Assembly: GCA_902651635.1 (NCBI GenBank)
Contig: CACRSC010000136.1
Location: forward strand, 62,343 to 84,329
Length of the DNA: 21,987 nucleotides
DNA from: Mastigamoeba balamuthi
Lineage: Eukaryota; Evosea; Mastigamoebida; Mastigamoebidae
Direction: 5' to 3'
In this document: positions 7,886 through 18,366 of the stretch, in pieces
Layout of the letters: the number at the start of each line of letters is the position of its first letter
Position numbering within the stretch: the first letter of the stretch is position 1
Program-made: the position numbers and the translations under genes
Notes under the pieces: model-generated
Databases searched by the model: none
Told to the model about the DNA's origin: nothing
Seen by the model: only the letters and a program-made list of their open reading frames with translations

Positions 7886-8734
7886 ATGGCATCCGAGACG
7901 AGCGAGATGAGCGTCGACCGCGTGGTGGCCGACGACGCGTCGTCCGAGACCGAGGACGAGTGCGCCGGCGACGACGCCCCGGGCACGCCGTCGCCCGCCG
8001 CCGCAGCCGCAGCCGCCGCGCTGCGATGCGAGCACTGCGGCCTCGTCCTCGTCGACGAGCCCCGCGCGCGCATCCACGCGCTCGCGCACGCGCCGTCGAC
8101 GACGCCGTCGCCGCCCTCGTCGCCGTCGCCGTCGCCGTCGCCCGCCCAGCGCTTCCGGCACGGCATCTGCTGCGAGTGGTGCGCGCGCGTCTTCCGCGAG
8201 GGCCGCAAGTACGCGTCGCACTGCCGCTGGTGCCCCAAGAAGCCCCGCGCCACGTCACCCGCGACGCCGCCGCCGCCCGCGCAGCAGCCGCAGCAGGCGC
8301 AGGCAGAGGCAGAGTCGCCGGCGCAGGCGCAGGGGCAGGAGGAGCGGGAGCGGGCGGCGCTGAGCTGCGAGTGGTGCCGCAAGGGCTTCGCGCGGCGCAA
8401 GTACCTCAACGCGCACAGGCGCGTCTGCGGCGCGCGGCCCGACGACGTCGTGGCGATGCACCAGCGCGGCCTCTTCGACTGCGAGTACTGCGGCGCGCTC
8501 ATCCCGGGCGCCCGCGCCTACAGCGCCCACTCGCGCTGGTGCCTCAAGCGCCCCGACTCGGACAAGAAGCGCCGCGACCTCTTCAAGCGCCACGTCACCG
8601 ACGACGTCGCCGCGCACGCTGCGCACGTGGCGTCGCCGCGGCCGTCGTCGCCGCCGCTGCCGCTGGGGGGCGTCGCTGGCGCTGCTGGCGTGGCGCAGGC
8701 GTCACTAGGGGCGCGCGAGGACAAGTCTTCCTAA
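7886..8734 (+). CDS. Intronless four-finger C2H2/C2HC zinc-finger protein
   Basis: Single exon, 282 residues. The ATG at 7886 is the first in frame that precedes non-repetitive acidic sequence (MASETSEMSVDRVVADDASS), and it follows the CA-rich leader. Four fingers share one exact spacing, C-X2-C-X12-H-X3-(H/C): residues 48/51/64/68 (C2H2), then 96/99/112/116, 161/164/177/181 and 199/202/215/219 (all C2HC). Three of the fingers start CEWC or CEYC, and two end HxRWC, so they look duplicated from one another. Between them are Ser/Pro and Gln/Ala/Pro low-complexity linkers. The exact family is not recognised; a nucleic-acid or protein-binding role is inferred from the fingers. It is the only complete gene here without introns. 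AATAAA lies two bases after the stop. Confidence 0.8.
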   Translation: MASETSEMSVDRVVADDASSETEDECAGDDAPGTPSPAAAAAAAALRCEHCGLVLVDEPRARIHALAHAPSTTPSPPSSPSPSPSPAQRFRHGICCEWCARVFREGRKYASHCRWCPKKPRATSPATPPPPAQQPQQAQAEAESPAQAQGQEERERAALSCEWCRKGFARRKYLNAHRRVCGARPDDVVAMHQRGLFDCEYCGALIPGARAYSAHSRWCLKRPDSDKKRRDLFKRHVTDDVAAHAAHVASPRPSSPPLPLGGVAGAAGVAQASLGAREDKSS

Positions 8735-8735
8735 A

Positions 8736-8741
8736 AATAAA
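8736..8741 (+). terminator. AATAAA poly(A) signal of the zinc-finger gene
   Basis: AATAAA begins two bases after the TAA stop (8732-8734), the same tight arrangement as in the WD40 gene. Confidence 0.55.
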
Positions 8742-9148
8742 GTTCGCGAGTTGCTTATGACGACGCCGCGTTTTCCCCGCACTTTCCCGCCGGCTTTTCC
8801 CCCCTTGGGCGAGACAGCGCCAGAAACCCCCTCTGGGAAAACGAGATTTTTCCTGATTTCCCTTTAGAGCCGGTCTGCGCGGTTTCCCCATTTCCAGTGT
8901 ATTATTAGTACCAGTGTACTCGCACTTTCCAACAAATCACCGGCGGAGCAGAACTAACCCGCGATATCTCGTTTTGCCGTAGATACGGGTATCTGATTGG
9001 GATACGGAAATCTTGGCTCCATAAATAGCAGCGCCCATCGGAAAAAACTACCCTCAACGCTGATCCCCCAGCGAGCAGAGGCCCTCTGAGCTCCAAACGC
9101 GAACACCGCAGCCAGACAGGCCCACCACCAGGGAGCAGGAACCGAAAC
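8742..9148 (+). promoter_or_regulatory. IFT140 upstream region
   Basis: This 407-base gap holds no gene. It contains TTTCCCGCC (8783-8791, E2F-like) among several TTTTCCCC tracts. There is a direct repeat CCAGTGTA near 8896 and 8913, and an inverted repeat AGTAC/GTACT next to it. The palindrome AGATACGGGTATCT lies at 8981-8994, and a CATAAATAG TATA-like box at about 9020-9028, roughly 120 bases before the start codon. I found no clear RFX X-box, the usual ciliary gene element in animals. Confidence 0.4.
8981..8994. promoter_or_regulatory. AGATAC-GG-GTATCT palindrome upstream of IFT140
   Basis: Perfect 6-base arms around a GG centre, 155 bases before the IFT140 start codon; a related GGATACGG follows within ten bases. 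It matches the element at 5218-5231 upstream of CLN5. Confidence 0.45.
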
Positions 9149-12100
9149 ATGTCCAAGTTCGTGACGCGCAAGGTGGACGCGCCCAGCGCCGTCAAGGAGA
9201 TCCAGTGGCACCCCAACGAGGCCCTGCTGGCCCTCTCCTGCGCAGGCGGCACCGTGGCCGTCTGCACAGACGAGGGAGAGCTGCTGGCGGAGCGCATCTC
9301 GCTCCCGCAGCTCAACGACCAGCCCACGGCCATGGCGTGGAACCCGTCCCAGAGAATGCTGCTCGTGGGCTGGCCCGACGGCGGCCTCTCTGTCTGGGCT
9401 GACGGCGACAAACCCCACGAGGAGTCCTCAGGTTCCTCACCTTATTGAAAGGGGTGGGAGTGGGGAGGCGCGCGTCCATGCTTGCTTGCTGTCTGCAAAC
9501 CTGAAAAATGAGTGTTTAATAACCTTACAAAAAGTCTCAGTCGTTGACTACTTGTTCTCTGTTATTGAGAAGCATCTGTGCCGCTCCTACTCGTGTGCTA
9601 GTACCGTACTGATCAGTGGCAACGCGCGCTGTGGCAGTGCACAAGAGCGCGATCACGTGCATCACGTGGCACCCGTCGGGAAAGCGAGTGACCATCGGGG
9701 ACGTCGAGGGCCTCATCAGCGTGTGGCGCTGCGACAAGAGCGGCAAGCTCGCCAACGCCTGCCAGTACCAGAAGCAGGACGCCATCCTGGGCTGCTCGTT
9801 CCGCACGACCAACGGCGCCGGGGGCAGGTTCCCCTTCTACGCGGCCCTCGCGGGCGGGGTTGTGCTCGTCTGCGACGACAGCGGCTCCATGTGCATCGAG
9901 TGCTGCGCCGCAGAGTCGGCGCTGCTCAGCATGTGGTACAACGAGGAGAAGGACACGGTGGTGCTGCTGACGGTGACCAACACGCTGATGAGCTACAGGC
10001 CATCGGGGATGCCCAACAGGCACGAGCTGTTCGCGCAGATCAAGATGGTCCTCGGCGCGGACGAGGACATTTCCAACGCCGTGCTCGCGTGGTCTGGCCA
10101 GGGCCACGTGGCTCTCTGCAGCAGCGACAGCATCATCCGCGTCTGGGACGTCAACCGCTCGCAGACATTCGCCCTCACTGCCCTAGGCACGTTTCTTTGC
10201 CTTCATTTTCCCGTAAATCCTGTATTTCCCACAAATCGACCGATTCTGACGCTTAAATGACGCCACAATACAGACCTGACCGATGGAGAGTCCGTGAAGG
10301 AGGAGATAGTCTGCGCCGAGTTCAATCAGAGGCGCAGGGCCCTGGTTGCAGGCACCAAGAGGGGCAAGATCCTCATGTGGCAGTTTGTCGGCAACGACGA
10401 GGAGGAGACCGCCAGCTCGACCGACTGGGAGTCCCAGGAACCCGCGGGAGTATCGAGCGCCGTCCTCCACGTCGGATGGGGGCCTGGCGAGAGGCTTTTC
10501 GCTGCGATCCACAACGATGGCAAGTCGATCGAGATCTTCTCCGAGACCACAATGAAGTGCTCCATGGTGGGCACCACTGCCGCCTTCCAGGTCTCCCCCA
10601 CCGACATCGTCCTCGAGCGTTTCAAGAACCCGGTACACTCCCCCCTCATCGAATTGCGTCATTTTAAAGTTATCAATTTTGGCGTTTTGTACTCACGAAA
10701 TACAACGACAGAACTGTGTCGTCCTGCAATCGGAGATCCCGATCAAGTGGTCGAAGATGTTCGCCAACAGGTTCGTTGTGTGGAACGGGCAGCAGCTCTG
10801 CCTGTACAAAGTCGACGCCGACGCGCTGGCGGCCACCAAGGAGAGCCTCATCAGCACGCGCTCGACGCTGGCGGCGATGCACGGCGAGCGGAACCTCCTG
10901 CTCGTGACAGAGGGCCAGGTGCAGGTCTGCAACGTCAACGGCGTGTCGAAGCAGTCGCTGGCATTCTCCCCGGCCGAGGGCGAGCCCGTGCTGCTGGACA
11001 TCAGCGGCGACTACCTCGCGGTGGTGACTTCGAGCAACCACCTCAAGGCCTTCGACTTCCAGAAGCGCGAGGCGAGGCCCTACGGGATCAACCGGTCGTT
11101 CGAGCCGGCGTACGCGATAGTCCCGACACTCGGCCCTGACGCCCAGCATCGCAGCAAGGACGGGAGTGCCGAAGTTGGGGCGATAACCTCGGTGAGAATG
11201 AGCCCCGACGGCAGCCACATTAGCTTCGTCGCAAACGAGCCCGGGACCACGCGCCCGTCCTCCGCCATCTACGTGTACTCTCTAAACTCTGGCAAGCTCT
11301 ACTCCTTCGACTGGCAGACCCACTTCGTGCGCAGGACCCGAATTCAATTGAATATCAAGGCTAACACTTCTTTTGCCGCATAAATCAGGCGGCAGCGCAC
11401 TACTGGGACCCGCTGTACCCCAAGCTGCTGGCGTGCGAGATACAGCCGCTGCGTAGGGGCCGCAGGGAGGGCGAGGAGGAGTGGAGGTACGCCAACATGG
11501 TGTCGATCCTGTTCGCCCCCAACGACGGCGACTCGGACAGCCTGGGCAACACGGCGTCGCTGCTGCACCACGAGACCATCCCGATGCCCAAGGGCTCCGA
11601 CGCGCTGCTGGGCGTCGCCGTGCCGCACCTCTTCTTCGCGACCAAGGGCCGCGGGTCGGCGTCGACGGTGGACGCCAAGGCCTCGCTGCTCATGTCGGTG
11701 CCCATGCGCAACTTCACGGGCATGGAGAACGTCGACGCGGCGACGAGGGACGCGGTCATCGCGTTCAGCTACCACTTCGCGCTGGGCAGCACCGACGAGG
11801 CGTACAAGGCGATCAAGGCCGTGCAGAACCCCAACGTGTGGAACAACATGGCGCAGATGATGGTCAAGGCCCGCAGGGCCGACATGCTGCCCGCGCTGGC
11901 CATCTGCCTGGGGAACATGGGCAACGCCCGCGCCGCCATGGCCCTGCGCAACTCCATGTCGCTCAAGGAGCCCGAGGCCCGGCTCGCCAGCGTCGCGATC
12001 CACCTCGGCATGGCGGACGAGGCCGAGAAGATCTACCGCTCCATCGGCCGCATCGACCTGCTCGTCCGCATGTACCAGAACTCCGGCAAGGTGCGAACAC

Positions 12101-14605
12101 CTGTTGCTCCAACCCTCAGACTTGTTTCGACCGTGCTGTCCAAGACATGGGGAGTACCAGATGGCGCCTTCTACAGTCTGAGAACATTTCATTCCAAAGA
12201 GCCAGCAGTTTTCGGCCGTAATTCACGGTTCATTCGCCGCTTTTTATTTGCTCCTACCACTCAGTTGATCCGCACTCACTCGCGTCCCCACAGTGGGATG
12301 ATGCCATTGCACTGGCAGCAGAGAGCGACAGAGTGCACCTCAAGGCTATCCACCACGCGTGCGGCAAGTACTACGAGACCATCGGCGACATCGGGCGCGC
12401 CAAGAGCGAGTACAAGGAGGCCGACTCGCACAGGACAGAGGTGCCGCGCATGTACGCCGAGCTGGACATGATGGGCGAGTTCGACAAGTACATCAATGAC
12501 GAGGGCAAGGACTCCAAGCTGCTGCAGTGGCGCGGCAGGTTTGCAGAGAGCGTCGGCGACTTCGACAAGGCCCTGAGCTACTATGAGCAGGCCAAGGACT
12601 ACTTCTCTCTCGTCCGCATCTACTGCTTCCAGAACCGCAGGGAGGATGTCAGCGCACTGTTCTCCCCTGACAGCGATCCGTGATCTCACTTGATCATCAT
12701 AATTAATCGCAGGCAAAGAAGGTTGTGGAGCAGACCGGAGACAAGGCTGCTGCCTACCACCTTGCCCGCCAGTACGAGGACGAGGGCAACGAAGATAGTG
12801 TAAGTGTCCAACATCATCTTTATAGATCCTCCTTTCTTTTGCTCAGAAAAACGGCAGTTGTGAATCTGCAAACGCACTTTTGCCTTCGTTTTCGATAACA
12901 GCAATTGTGCAGACTCGGGAGGCGCTGCGCCTGTACGGAAAGGCAGGGAGCCTCAACCACGCACTGCGCGTGGCGATGGAGCAGGAGCTCGACTCGGAGG
13001 TGGTCAACCTGGCGCTGCAGGCCTCGCCGCACCACATGCTGACCGCCGCGCACTACCTCGAGGGCCGCTCCCTCAACGAGAAGGCCGTGCTCCTCTTCCA
13101 GAAGGGCGGCAACTCGGCCAAGGCCATCAGCCTCTGCTTCCAGTCCCAGCTCTTCGGTCCCCTCGCCCAAATTGGTGCGCCAGCTCCTCAGCAAGCCCAA
13201 ATCAATTTAATGAACACAATGGCAACCCGATGATCAATTGCTCTCTCCATGATCGATGTGCGAGTCTGGTGGCTCCACGAGAGGAGTCACAGTGCTCCTT
13301 ATGGTCGAGGGCAACACTCAATTGACTGCACAGCGGACACGCTCGACGCCAAGACGGACGCGGACCTGATTGGCAAGTGCGCCGACTTCTTCATGGAGAA
13401 CGAGCAGTACTCGCGGGCCGTGCAGCTGTACATCACCGCGGGGCACACGGCCAAGGCGCTGGACATCTGCCGCGCCTACAACGTGCCCATCATGGACGAG
13501 ATGGCGGACCGCATGGTGCCGCCCGAGACCGAGGACCCCACGCGGCGGACGCGCATCCTGCGGGCCATCGCCAAGGTCTGCGACCACCAGAACAACTACG
13601 GGCTGTCGACGCGCTTCTACACGATGGCCAAGGACACGGTCAAGGCCATGAAGGTGCTGCTCAAGTCGGGCGACACGGAGAAGATCGTCTTCTTCGCCAG
13701 CGTCTCGCAGCAGGCCGAGATCTACGTGATGGCCGCCAACTACCTGCAGACGCTCGAGTGGCGCACGTCGCCCGAGCTCATGAAGCACATCATCGGGTTC
13801 TACAAGAAGGCCCGCGCCATGGACTCGCTCTCGCGCTTCTACCAGTCGTGCGCGCAGGTCGAGATCGACGAGTACCGCAACTACGAGAAGGCCCTGGGGG
13901 CCCTCAGGGAGGCGCTGCTCTACTGCTCCAAGAGCAAGTCCCCCGACAAGGCCTTCAACCAGAAGATGCTCGAGACCAAGATCCACCTCGTCGAGCAGTA
14001 CCTCCAGGTTTGCTGCCCCCTTTTCATTTGCTTTCCATATTAAATTAAGTGTTAAAACACAAGAGCACCCAAATTCAATTGTATTTCTTATTGCGGCGCA
14101 GGCAAGGAAGTTGTTCAAGGCGAGCCAAGAGGAAGAGGGGGTGGCGGTGTGCCAGGCGCTGGTGGACGCGTGCGGGGAGGCCAAGTCGCCGGAGGACGTG
14201 GCAGTGAGGGTCGGCGACGTGTTCGCGCTGCTCGTGGAGCACTTCTACTCGACGGGCAATCACCAGAACGCGCACGCCGTCATCGAGCAGATGCACGCGC
14301 GCAACATCGACGTGTTCTTCCACGTCCAGGAGGACCTCATTGTGCTGCACTCTCGTTGACTTTGCCTACGACGCCTTTCGCTGTAACTCACGTGATTTGG
14401 GGCACAGAAACACGTGTACGAGTCGCTGGGGCTGCCGTACGAGGGCCCGCAGGCGCTGGCGACGCCGCAGCAGCAGCAGCCGCAGGAGGGCGAGCAGATC
14501 GAGGAGGTGCCAGAGGGAGTGGCGGAGGAGGTGCAGGAGCCACAGGAGGAGGTAGGGGAGCCCCAGGGAGGCTCGGACATTGAGGAGGAGATCGAGGCTC
14601 AATAG
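9149..14605 (+). CDS. IFT140: IFT140, retrograde intraflagellar transport complex A subunit
   Basis: Eleven exons: 9149-9431, 9617-10186, 10274-10632, 10712-11326, 11389-12090, 12294-12647, 12713-12799, 12913-13174, 13334-14007, 14102-14341, 14408-14605. They sum to 4344 bases, 1447 residues (human: 1462). Residues 1-609 are WD40 propellers (SAITCITWHPSGKRVTIGD, RALVAGTKRGKILMWQF, ANRFVVWNGQQLCLYKVD). From about 735 the chain is TPR-like helical repeats, with stretches nearly identical to animal IFT140: LGNMGNARAA, AYHLARQYE, RALLKSGDTEKI-like VLLKSGDTEKIVFFASVSQQ, EIYVMAANYLQTLEWR, IGFYKKARAMD and CAQVEIDEYRNYEKALGAL. The C-terminal tail is Glu-rich, as in animals. The protein sits in the IFT-A core and serves retrograde ciliary transport and membrane cargo import. 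Intron 2 (10187-10273) is GC-AG. The other donors vary widely (GTGCGC, GTACAC, GTTCCT, GTAAGT). Confidence 0.96.
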
Positions 14606-14852
14606 AAATGAACTTGCACAGCACCGACAAGTCAGGTTGAATTTGCAACACTGGTTTGCTGCATCAAAGACAGTAAGTACATCCCCACTTTTAGAGTCCC
14701 TATGCCACTTTGTTCGTCATTCGTGCCGTGATGTAAGGGGTGTGTGAATACGCCTCCTGCACAGCTAGTGCTGCATCGTAATGCAGTGACCTGGGAGTTG
14801 TCCAGACGAACATGGTCTACCTCGCAGCAACAGTCATTGAAGAGGGAGGTGA
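14606..14852. other. Short convergent intergenic spacer
   Basis: IFT140 (plus) and the caspase-like gene (minus) converge here. No AATAAA is seen on either strand, and no RNA gene or repeat is evident. Confidence 0.5.
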
Positions 14853-15906
14853 TCAGAGAACAAGATACTGGGACTGGTGGTGCCTGCGGAGGCGTGCAAC
14901 GAGATTCTCCAGATCACGGTGAGCTGAGTGTCCAGCGAAGCTCAACGTGCTGCCATGCACACGAGGGTTGTACTCCTGTCCAAACTGATCGTGGAAGGAG
15001 GCGATGTTAGCCTGCATCTGAGGGTCGACCGTGGGCTGGTGCAGATTGAACTCGGGATAGAAGAATCCAGTCCCGTGATGCTGGTTGGCATTCTGGAGAT
15101 AGGGCTCCCACGCATATGCATTGCACGCGAAGATATAGATCTCCAGGTGGCCTCTGTGTTCCTCGCACTGGTTGATGAACGCAAATGGGCACAGCATGCC
15201 TTCCTGAGCACCCGGAACTGCACCCATGTCCTCTCTGGCACATGCAGTCAATTTAAAAACGAATTAACTAACAAAGAAAAGCCTCGAGGAACAACTCACG
15301 AGGGGCTGAGGAGCAGCGCGCCGTCCCTGGGATCAGCAGACCCAGCGCTAAAGTGGCCCTGGCTGTAAGAGCTTGCACCATGGCCCACGTAGATGAACGC
15401 GTGGGAGCCATCATCGCTCAGCATACCCTCGAGAGCCATCAGAACGTCCTTGTGGCTCTCGGGGCGATCCAGCACCGCGTGCACCTCGTACCCCAGTAGC
15501 TCCGCCAACAACTGAGCGTTCTCCATGTCACCCTTAAGGTACTGCTCGATGTCCGTGTGGTCTCCCACAACGATCAGAGCTGATCCCTGTGCCTGGAACC
15601 TCGCAGTGCAGACAGTCGACTGAGCGAGCGCAGAGATGACAGGGCCGATGTGGGGGAGAACGCACCCTGGAGCTGCCGGAGGGACGCGGTGCAACACCAC
15701 GGGTGACCCACATCAAGCGGTTTGTTGTAAATGGACTGAAGATATTGCGCGGGAATATCTCCCTCAAGAAATCAAACGACCCGCACCCCTGACTCACGCT
15801 GTGAAGAATAAGTATTACGGGTTTGATTGTAAAATAAACATAGAGCACACCGCAGCTAGTTGGTGGTGGTCTTTGCCTCACGATCCTCGCTCGCTGCCTG
15901 TGCCAT
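14853..15906 (-). CDS. Caspase-fold (clan CD) peptidase-like protein
   Basis: Exons on the minus strand: 15906-15882, 15666-15300 and 15234-14853, giving 257 residues in frame. Exons 2 and 3 are firm (donor GTGAGT at 15299). Exon 1 (MAQAASED) is chosen because its GTGAGG donor matches phase 1 at the CTCCAG acceptor. The order fits a caspase/metacaspase p20 fold: strand SALIVVGD (37-44), a helix with ENAQLLAELLGYEVHAVLD, strand AFIYVGHG with the candidate catalytic His104, GALLLSPS, then strand EIYIFACNAYAW with candidate Cys168. The Cys context (FACNA) differs from caspases (QACRG), metacaspases (D-C-x-S-G) and legumain (EACES), so it may be a divergent or inactive member. No death-fold or Pro-rich prodomain is present, and no signal peptide. 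Role not assigned. Confidence 0.68.
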
Positions 15907-16289
15907 GCTCAGGCGTGCGCCCACCACCCCGGTGCCCTCCCAGGCCGCCTTGCGCTCTCTGATGCCACCAAATACAGCTGTGTCGGGTCAGTGCATGGGC
16001 TCGCAGGCTTCGAGTGGAACACTACTGGTGGCAGCACCCTGGGGCATGCACGTGCCACTTGGGCCGCGTGCCTCGTCTCCCGTCTTGCCATTCATCACTC
16101 GTGAGGCTGGAGATCAGCGTGTCTCCTGGTGTGTCACAAGTGACGCTTAGCTCGTGTAACACGGACATTGCCGACAGACAGCGATGACAGCGATTCTGCT
16201 CTAGAGAGGGGCTGTGTGTGTGGCCGGGGGCTGCCCAGCGACAGCGGGGCGGAGGGGGGGGGGGGGTCTGAGGGGGGCAGAGCTCCAAG
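15907..16289. other. Spacer between the caspase-like and ZIP genes, with a 13-base G run
   Basis: No gene is supported. Bases 16254-16266 are thirteen consecutive G, flanked by more G tracts (AGGGGGGCAG just after). Seen from the minus strand this C tract lies within 40 bases after the ZIP stop codon, so it is probably in its 3' UTR or cleavage region. G-quadruplex formation on the plus strand is possible. No AATAAA was found for the ZIP gene. Confidence 0.5.
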
Positions 16290-17667
16290 CTAGGCGCCCT
16301 CGATGGCCGAGACAGCGGCGATGCCGCTGACAAAGAGCGCAAAGAGCACAAACTTGAGGGCGCGGTCGCGCGGGTCCTCAAAGGCCTCGCGCAGCAGCTC
16401 GCAGACGGCGATGTACACGAAGACGCCCGACGAGACCCCCGAGAGCACGCCGCTGGCCACCGCCGCGCCGCCCTCGCTGAGCGCGCTGGTCACTCCCAGC
16501 CCGACGCCCGTCGCCGCGGGCTCCACGAGCACAAACGCCCCGAAGAAGACGGCCGAGGCCACGGGCCCGAGGCCCAGCTCGCGGTAGAGCACGACGAGGG
16601 CGCAAGCGTGCGACCAGTCGTGGGCGAGGCAGGCGACGACCGTGGCGACGCACGAGCGCAGGCTGCGGCTGACCCCGATCGTCAGCCCGCAGATGCTGCT
16701 GTGCAGCATCACCCCCAGCGTGATCACCCCCGCCTTGACCACCGCCTCCCGCGCCCCGCGCTGGCGACGACGACGGGCGGCCGCGGCCCTGTCGACGTCG
16801 ACGGCGCTGTCGCCCAGCAGCGCGTCGCCGTCGCCCTCGCCGCCGTCGACAGCAGGGACGCCGCGGACGTCGACGACGACGGCGCCCGGGACGCCGTGCA
16901 AGGAGCCGCTGCCACCGTCGTGGTGGTGCGCGTGCTCGCGCTCGGCGTCGGCGCCCTGGCGGGTCAGGTCGCCCTGAGGGAGGAAGCGCAGCGCCAGGCC
17001 GTTCAGGGAAATGTCCCGGAATTATCGATGCGGAATTTCGGAATTCTGTCCTATGGAATTGCCCGCATTCGGCTGTCGCTGCGGTTGGAATTGAATTCGC
17101 GGGTTTTCCTTTCTTTTCCTCTCTTCTCGATTCAATTGAGCCCCAATCCCAACCCAGCGGGGGGAGGAGGGTGGGACGTCGTGAGACCTCTGAGCGCTCG
17201 TTGTTGCTGTTGTTGCTGCTGTCGTGCGCCTCTGCGGGCACCCCGGCGGGAATCCCCCCGATATCATTGCCGCGAATCTCGCCGCCGATACCAGCGCCGG
17301 GGACCTGAATCTTGCCGCTGCCGCTGTCGCGTCGCTGCTGCTGCTGCTGGCTGCCGTGTGCGTGCGGGTGGGGGAAGACGACCCTGTCGAGGAGGAGCAT
17401 GGCGCAGAACCCCGCGCAGAGGAGGAAGAGGCTGAGGGGGAAGCCGTGCGCGCGGGCCTCGAGGCCGGCGAGGTAGTCGTGCGCGTCGGCCTGCATGTGG
17501 CAGACGCCGACCCCCAGGAAGACCCCCGCCGCAGCCGCCGCCGCCACGCTCATCAGGCGCGCGGCTGCGCGGTGCCGCCCCAGCGCCCAGGGGATGAGGG
17601 CGCCCAGGGCTGTCTCGCAGGGGTCCACGACGATCGAGAGGATCTTGACCAGCAGCAGCAGCTCCAT
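16290..17667 (-). CDS. ZIP-family metal transporter (ZIP1/2/3-like)
   Basis: Exons on the minus strand: 17667-17305 and 16973-16290, 348 residues, phase 0. The ATG at 17667 leads directly into TM1 (LLLLVKILSIVVDPCETALG). TM2 (AAAAAAGVFLGVGVCHMQAD) and TM3 (FPLSLFLLCAGFCAMLLLDR) follow, then the family's variable His-rich cytosolic loop (HPHAHG ... EREHAHHHDGG, residues 100-140) spanning the intron. TM4 is LGVMLHSSICGLTIG, TM5 ACLAHDWSHACALVV, TM6 FFGAFVLVEPAATGVGLGV, TM7 SGVFVYIAVCELLREAF, and TM8 ends at SAIEGA. ZIP proteins bring Zn or Fe into the cytosol from outside or from organelles. Odd: the TM4 motif, normally HSxxEG in ZIP1 relatives, is HSSICG (Cys216 for Glu), and TM5 reads HDWSH (His239, Asp240, His243). 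Metal choice may differ. Its mRNA leader is AG-rich. Confidence 0.88.
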
Positions 17668-18366
17668 TCTCCTCTGTTCTCTCTGTTCTCTGCTCTCTCT
17701 GTTGCCTCTCTGTTGTCTCTCCTGTGCCTCTCTGTCTGGAGCTGATGCGACTTTTTGGGGGCTGGTGGGGATCAGTGTGTGGGGGGCTTCCTCTTCCTCG
17801 GCGGTGAGACGCCTCTGGCTTGCTGCCTGTCTGTCTGTCTGTCTGTCTCTGGCGGTGCCGCTGATGCGACTTTTTGGGGGGGCTGGTGGGGATCTGTGTG
17901 TGCGCGGGGGCTCCTCTGTGAGACGCCTCTGGTTTGCTGTTGTGCCGCAGGGGAGGGGCGAATCTCCCGCGCCACGTCAGAGTTGCACGGATGTTCAGCG
18001 GGGTCTGTTCTGCGTTGGTGCCTCGGAGCTGCTCTTCTGTTCTGAGTAATTCCCCGATACGGGGGGGTCTCTGCTGCGGGGTGGGGCGCTGCGGCCCTGG
18101 CCCTTCCCGCTGGAGCCCACGCGCTGGCCGCAGAGCGCCACCCGTACGCGCTGCCCTCTGCAATTGCCTCGGGCGTTTCCTCGCGGGGTCCAGCGGTCCA
18201 CGGAAATCCGCGCAAGATCTCCGAAAACTTGATTTCCCGTGCCCCCTGACGTGTCAGAGATCTCCTCCAAGGTTGGTGCGATATCTTACGGCACAGGTCC
18301 TTCCAGGGTCTCGCAGCCCTCCCCTCCGTCTCAAGACTCAACCGAGACCCGCTCGGCACCTGCGGC
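17668..18366. other. Spacer between the ZIP and M3 peptidase genes
   Basis: No gene is supported. Bases 17668-17740 are CT-rich (a purine-rich leader for the ZIP mRNA). Next is a duplicated block with a CTGT microsatellite (listed separately). Further right are a 12-base palindrome CTGACGTGTCAG (18246-18257) and two AGATCTCC sites. No poly(A) signal for the M3 gene is apparent. Confidence 0.5.
17742..17939. repeat. Direct duplication of about 80 bases around a (CTGT)n microsatellite
   Basis: CTGATGCGACTTTTTGGGGG followed by CTGGTGGGGATC...GAGACGCCTCTGG occurs at 17742-17825 and again at 17861-17939. Between the copies is a (CTGT)n tract at about 17826-17848. The copies differ by a few substitutions and a small deletion. 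It lies upstream of the ZIP start codon. Confidence 0.75.

Noticed and set aside
6663-8258. 531-codon minus-strand frame
   Set aside because: Runs antisense through the zinc-finger exons and the gene-free stretch; Arg-rich with no domain.
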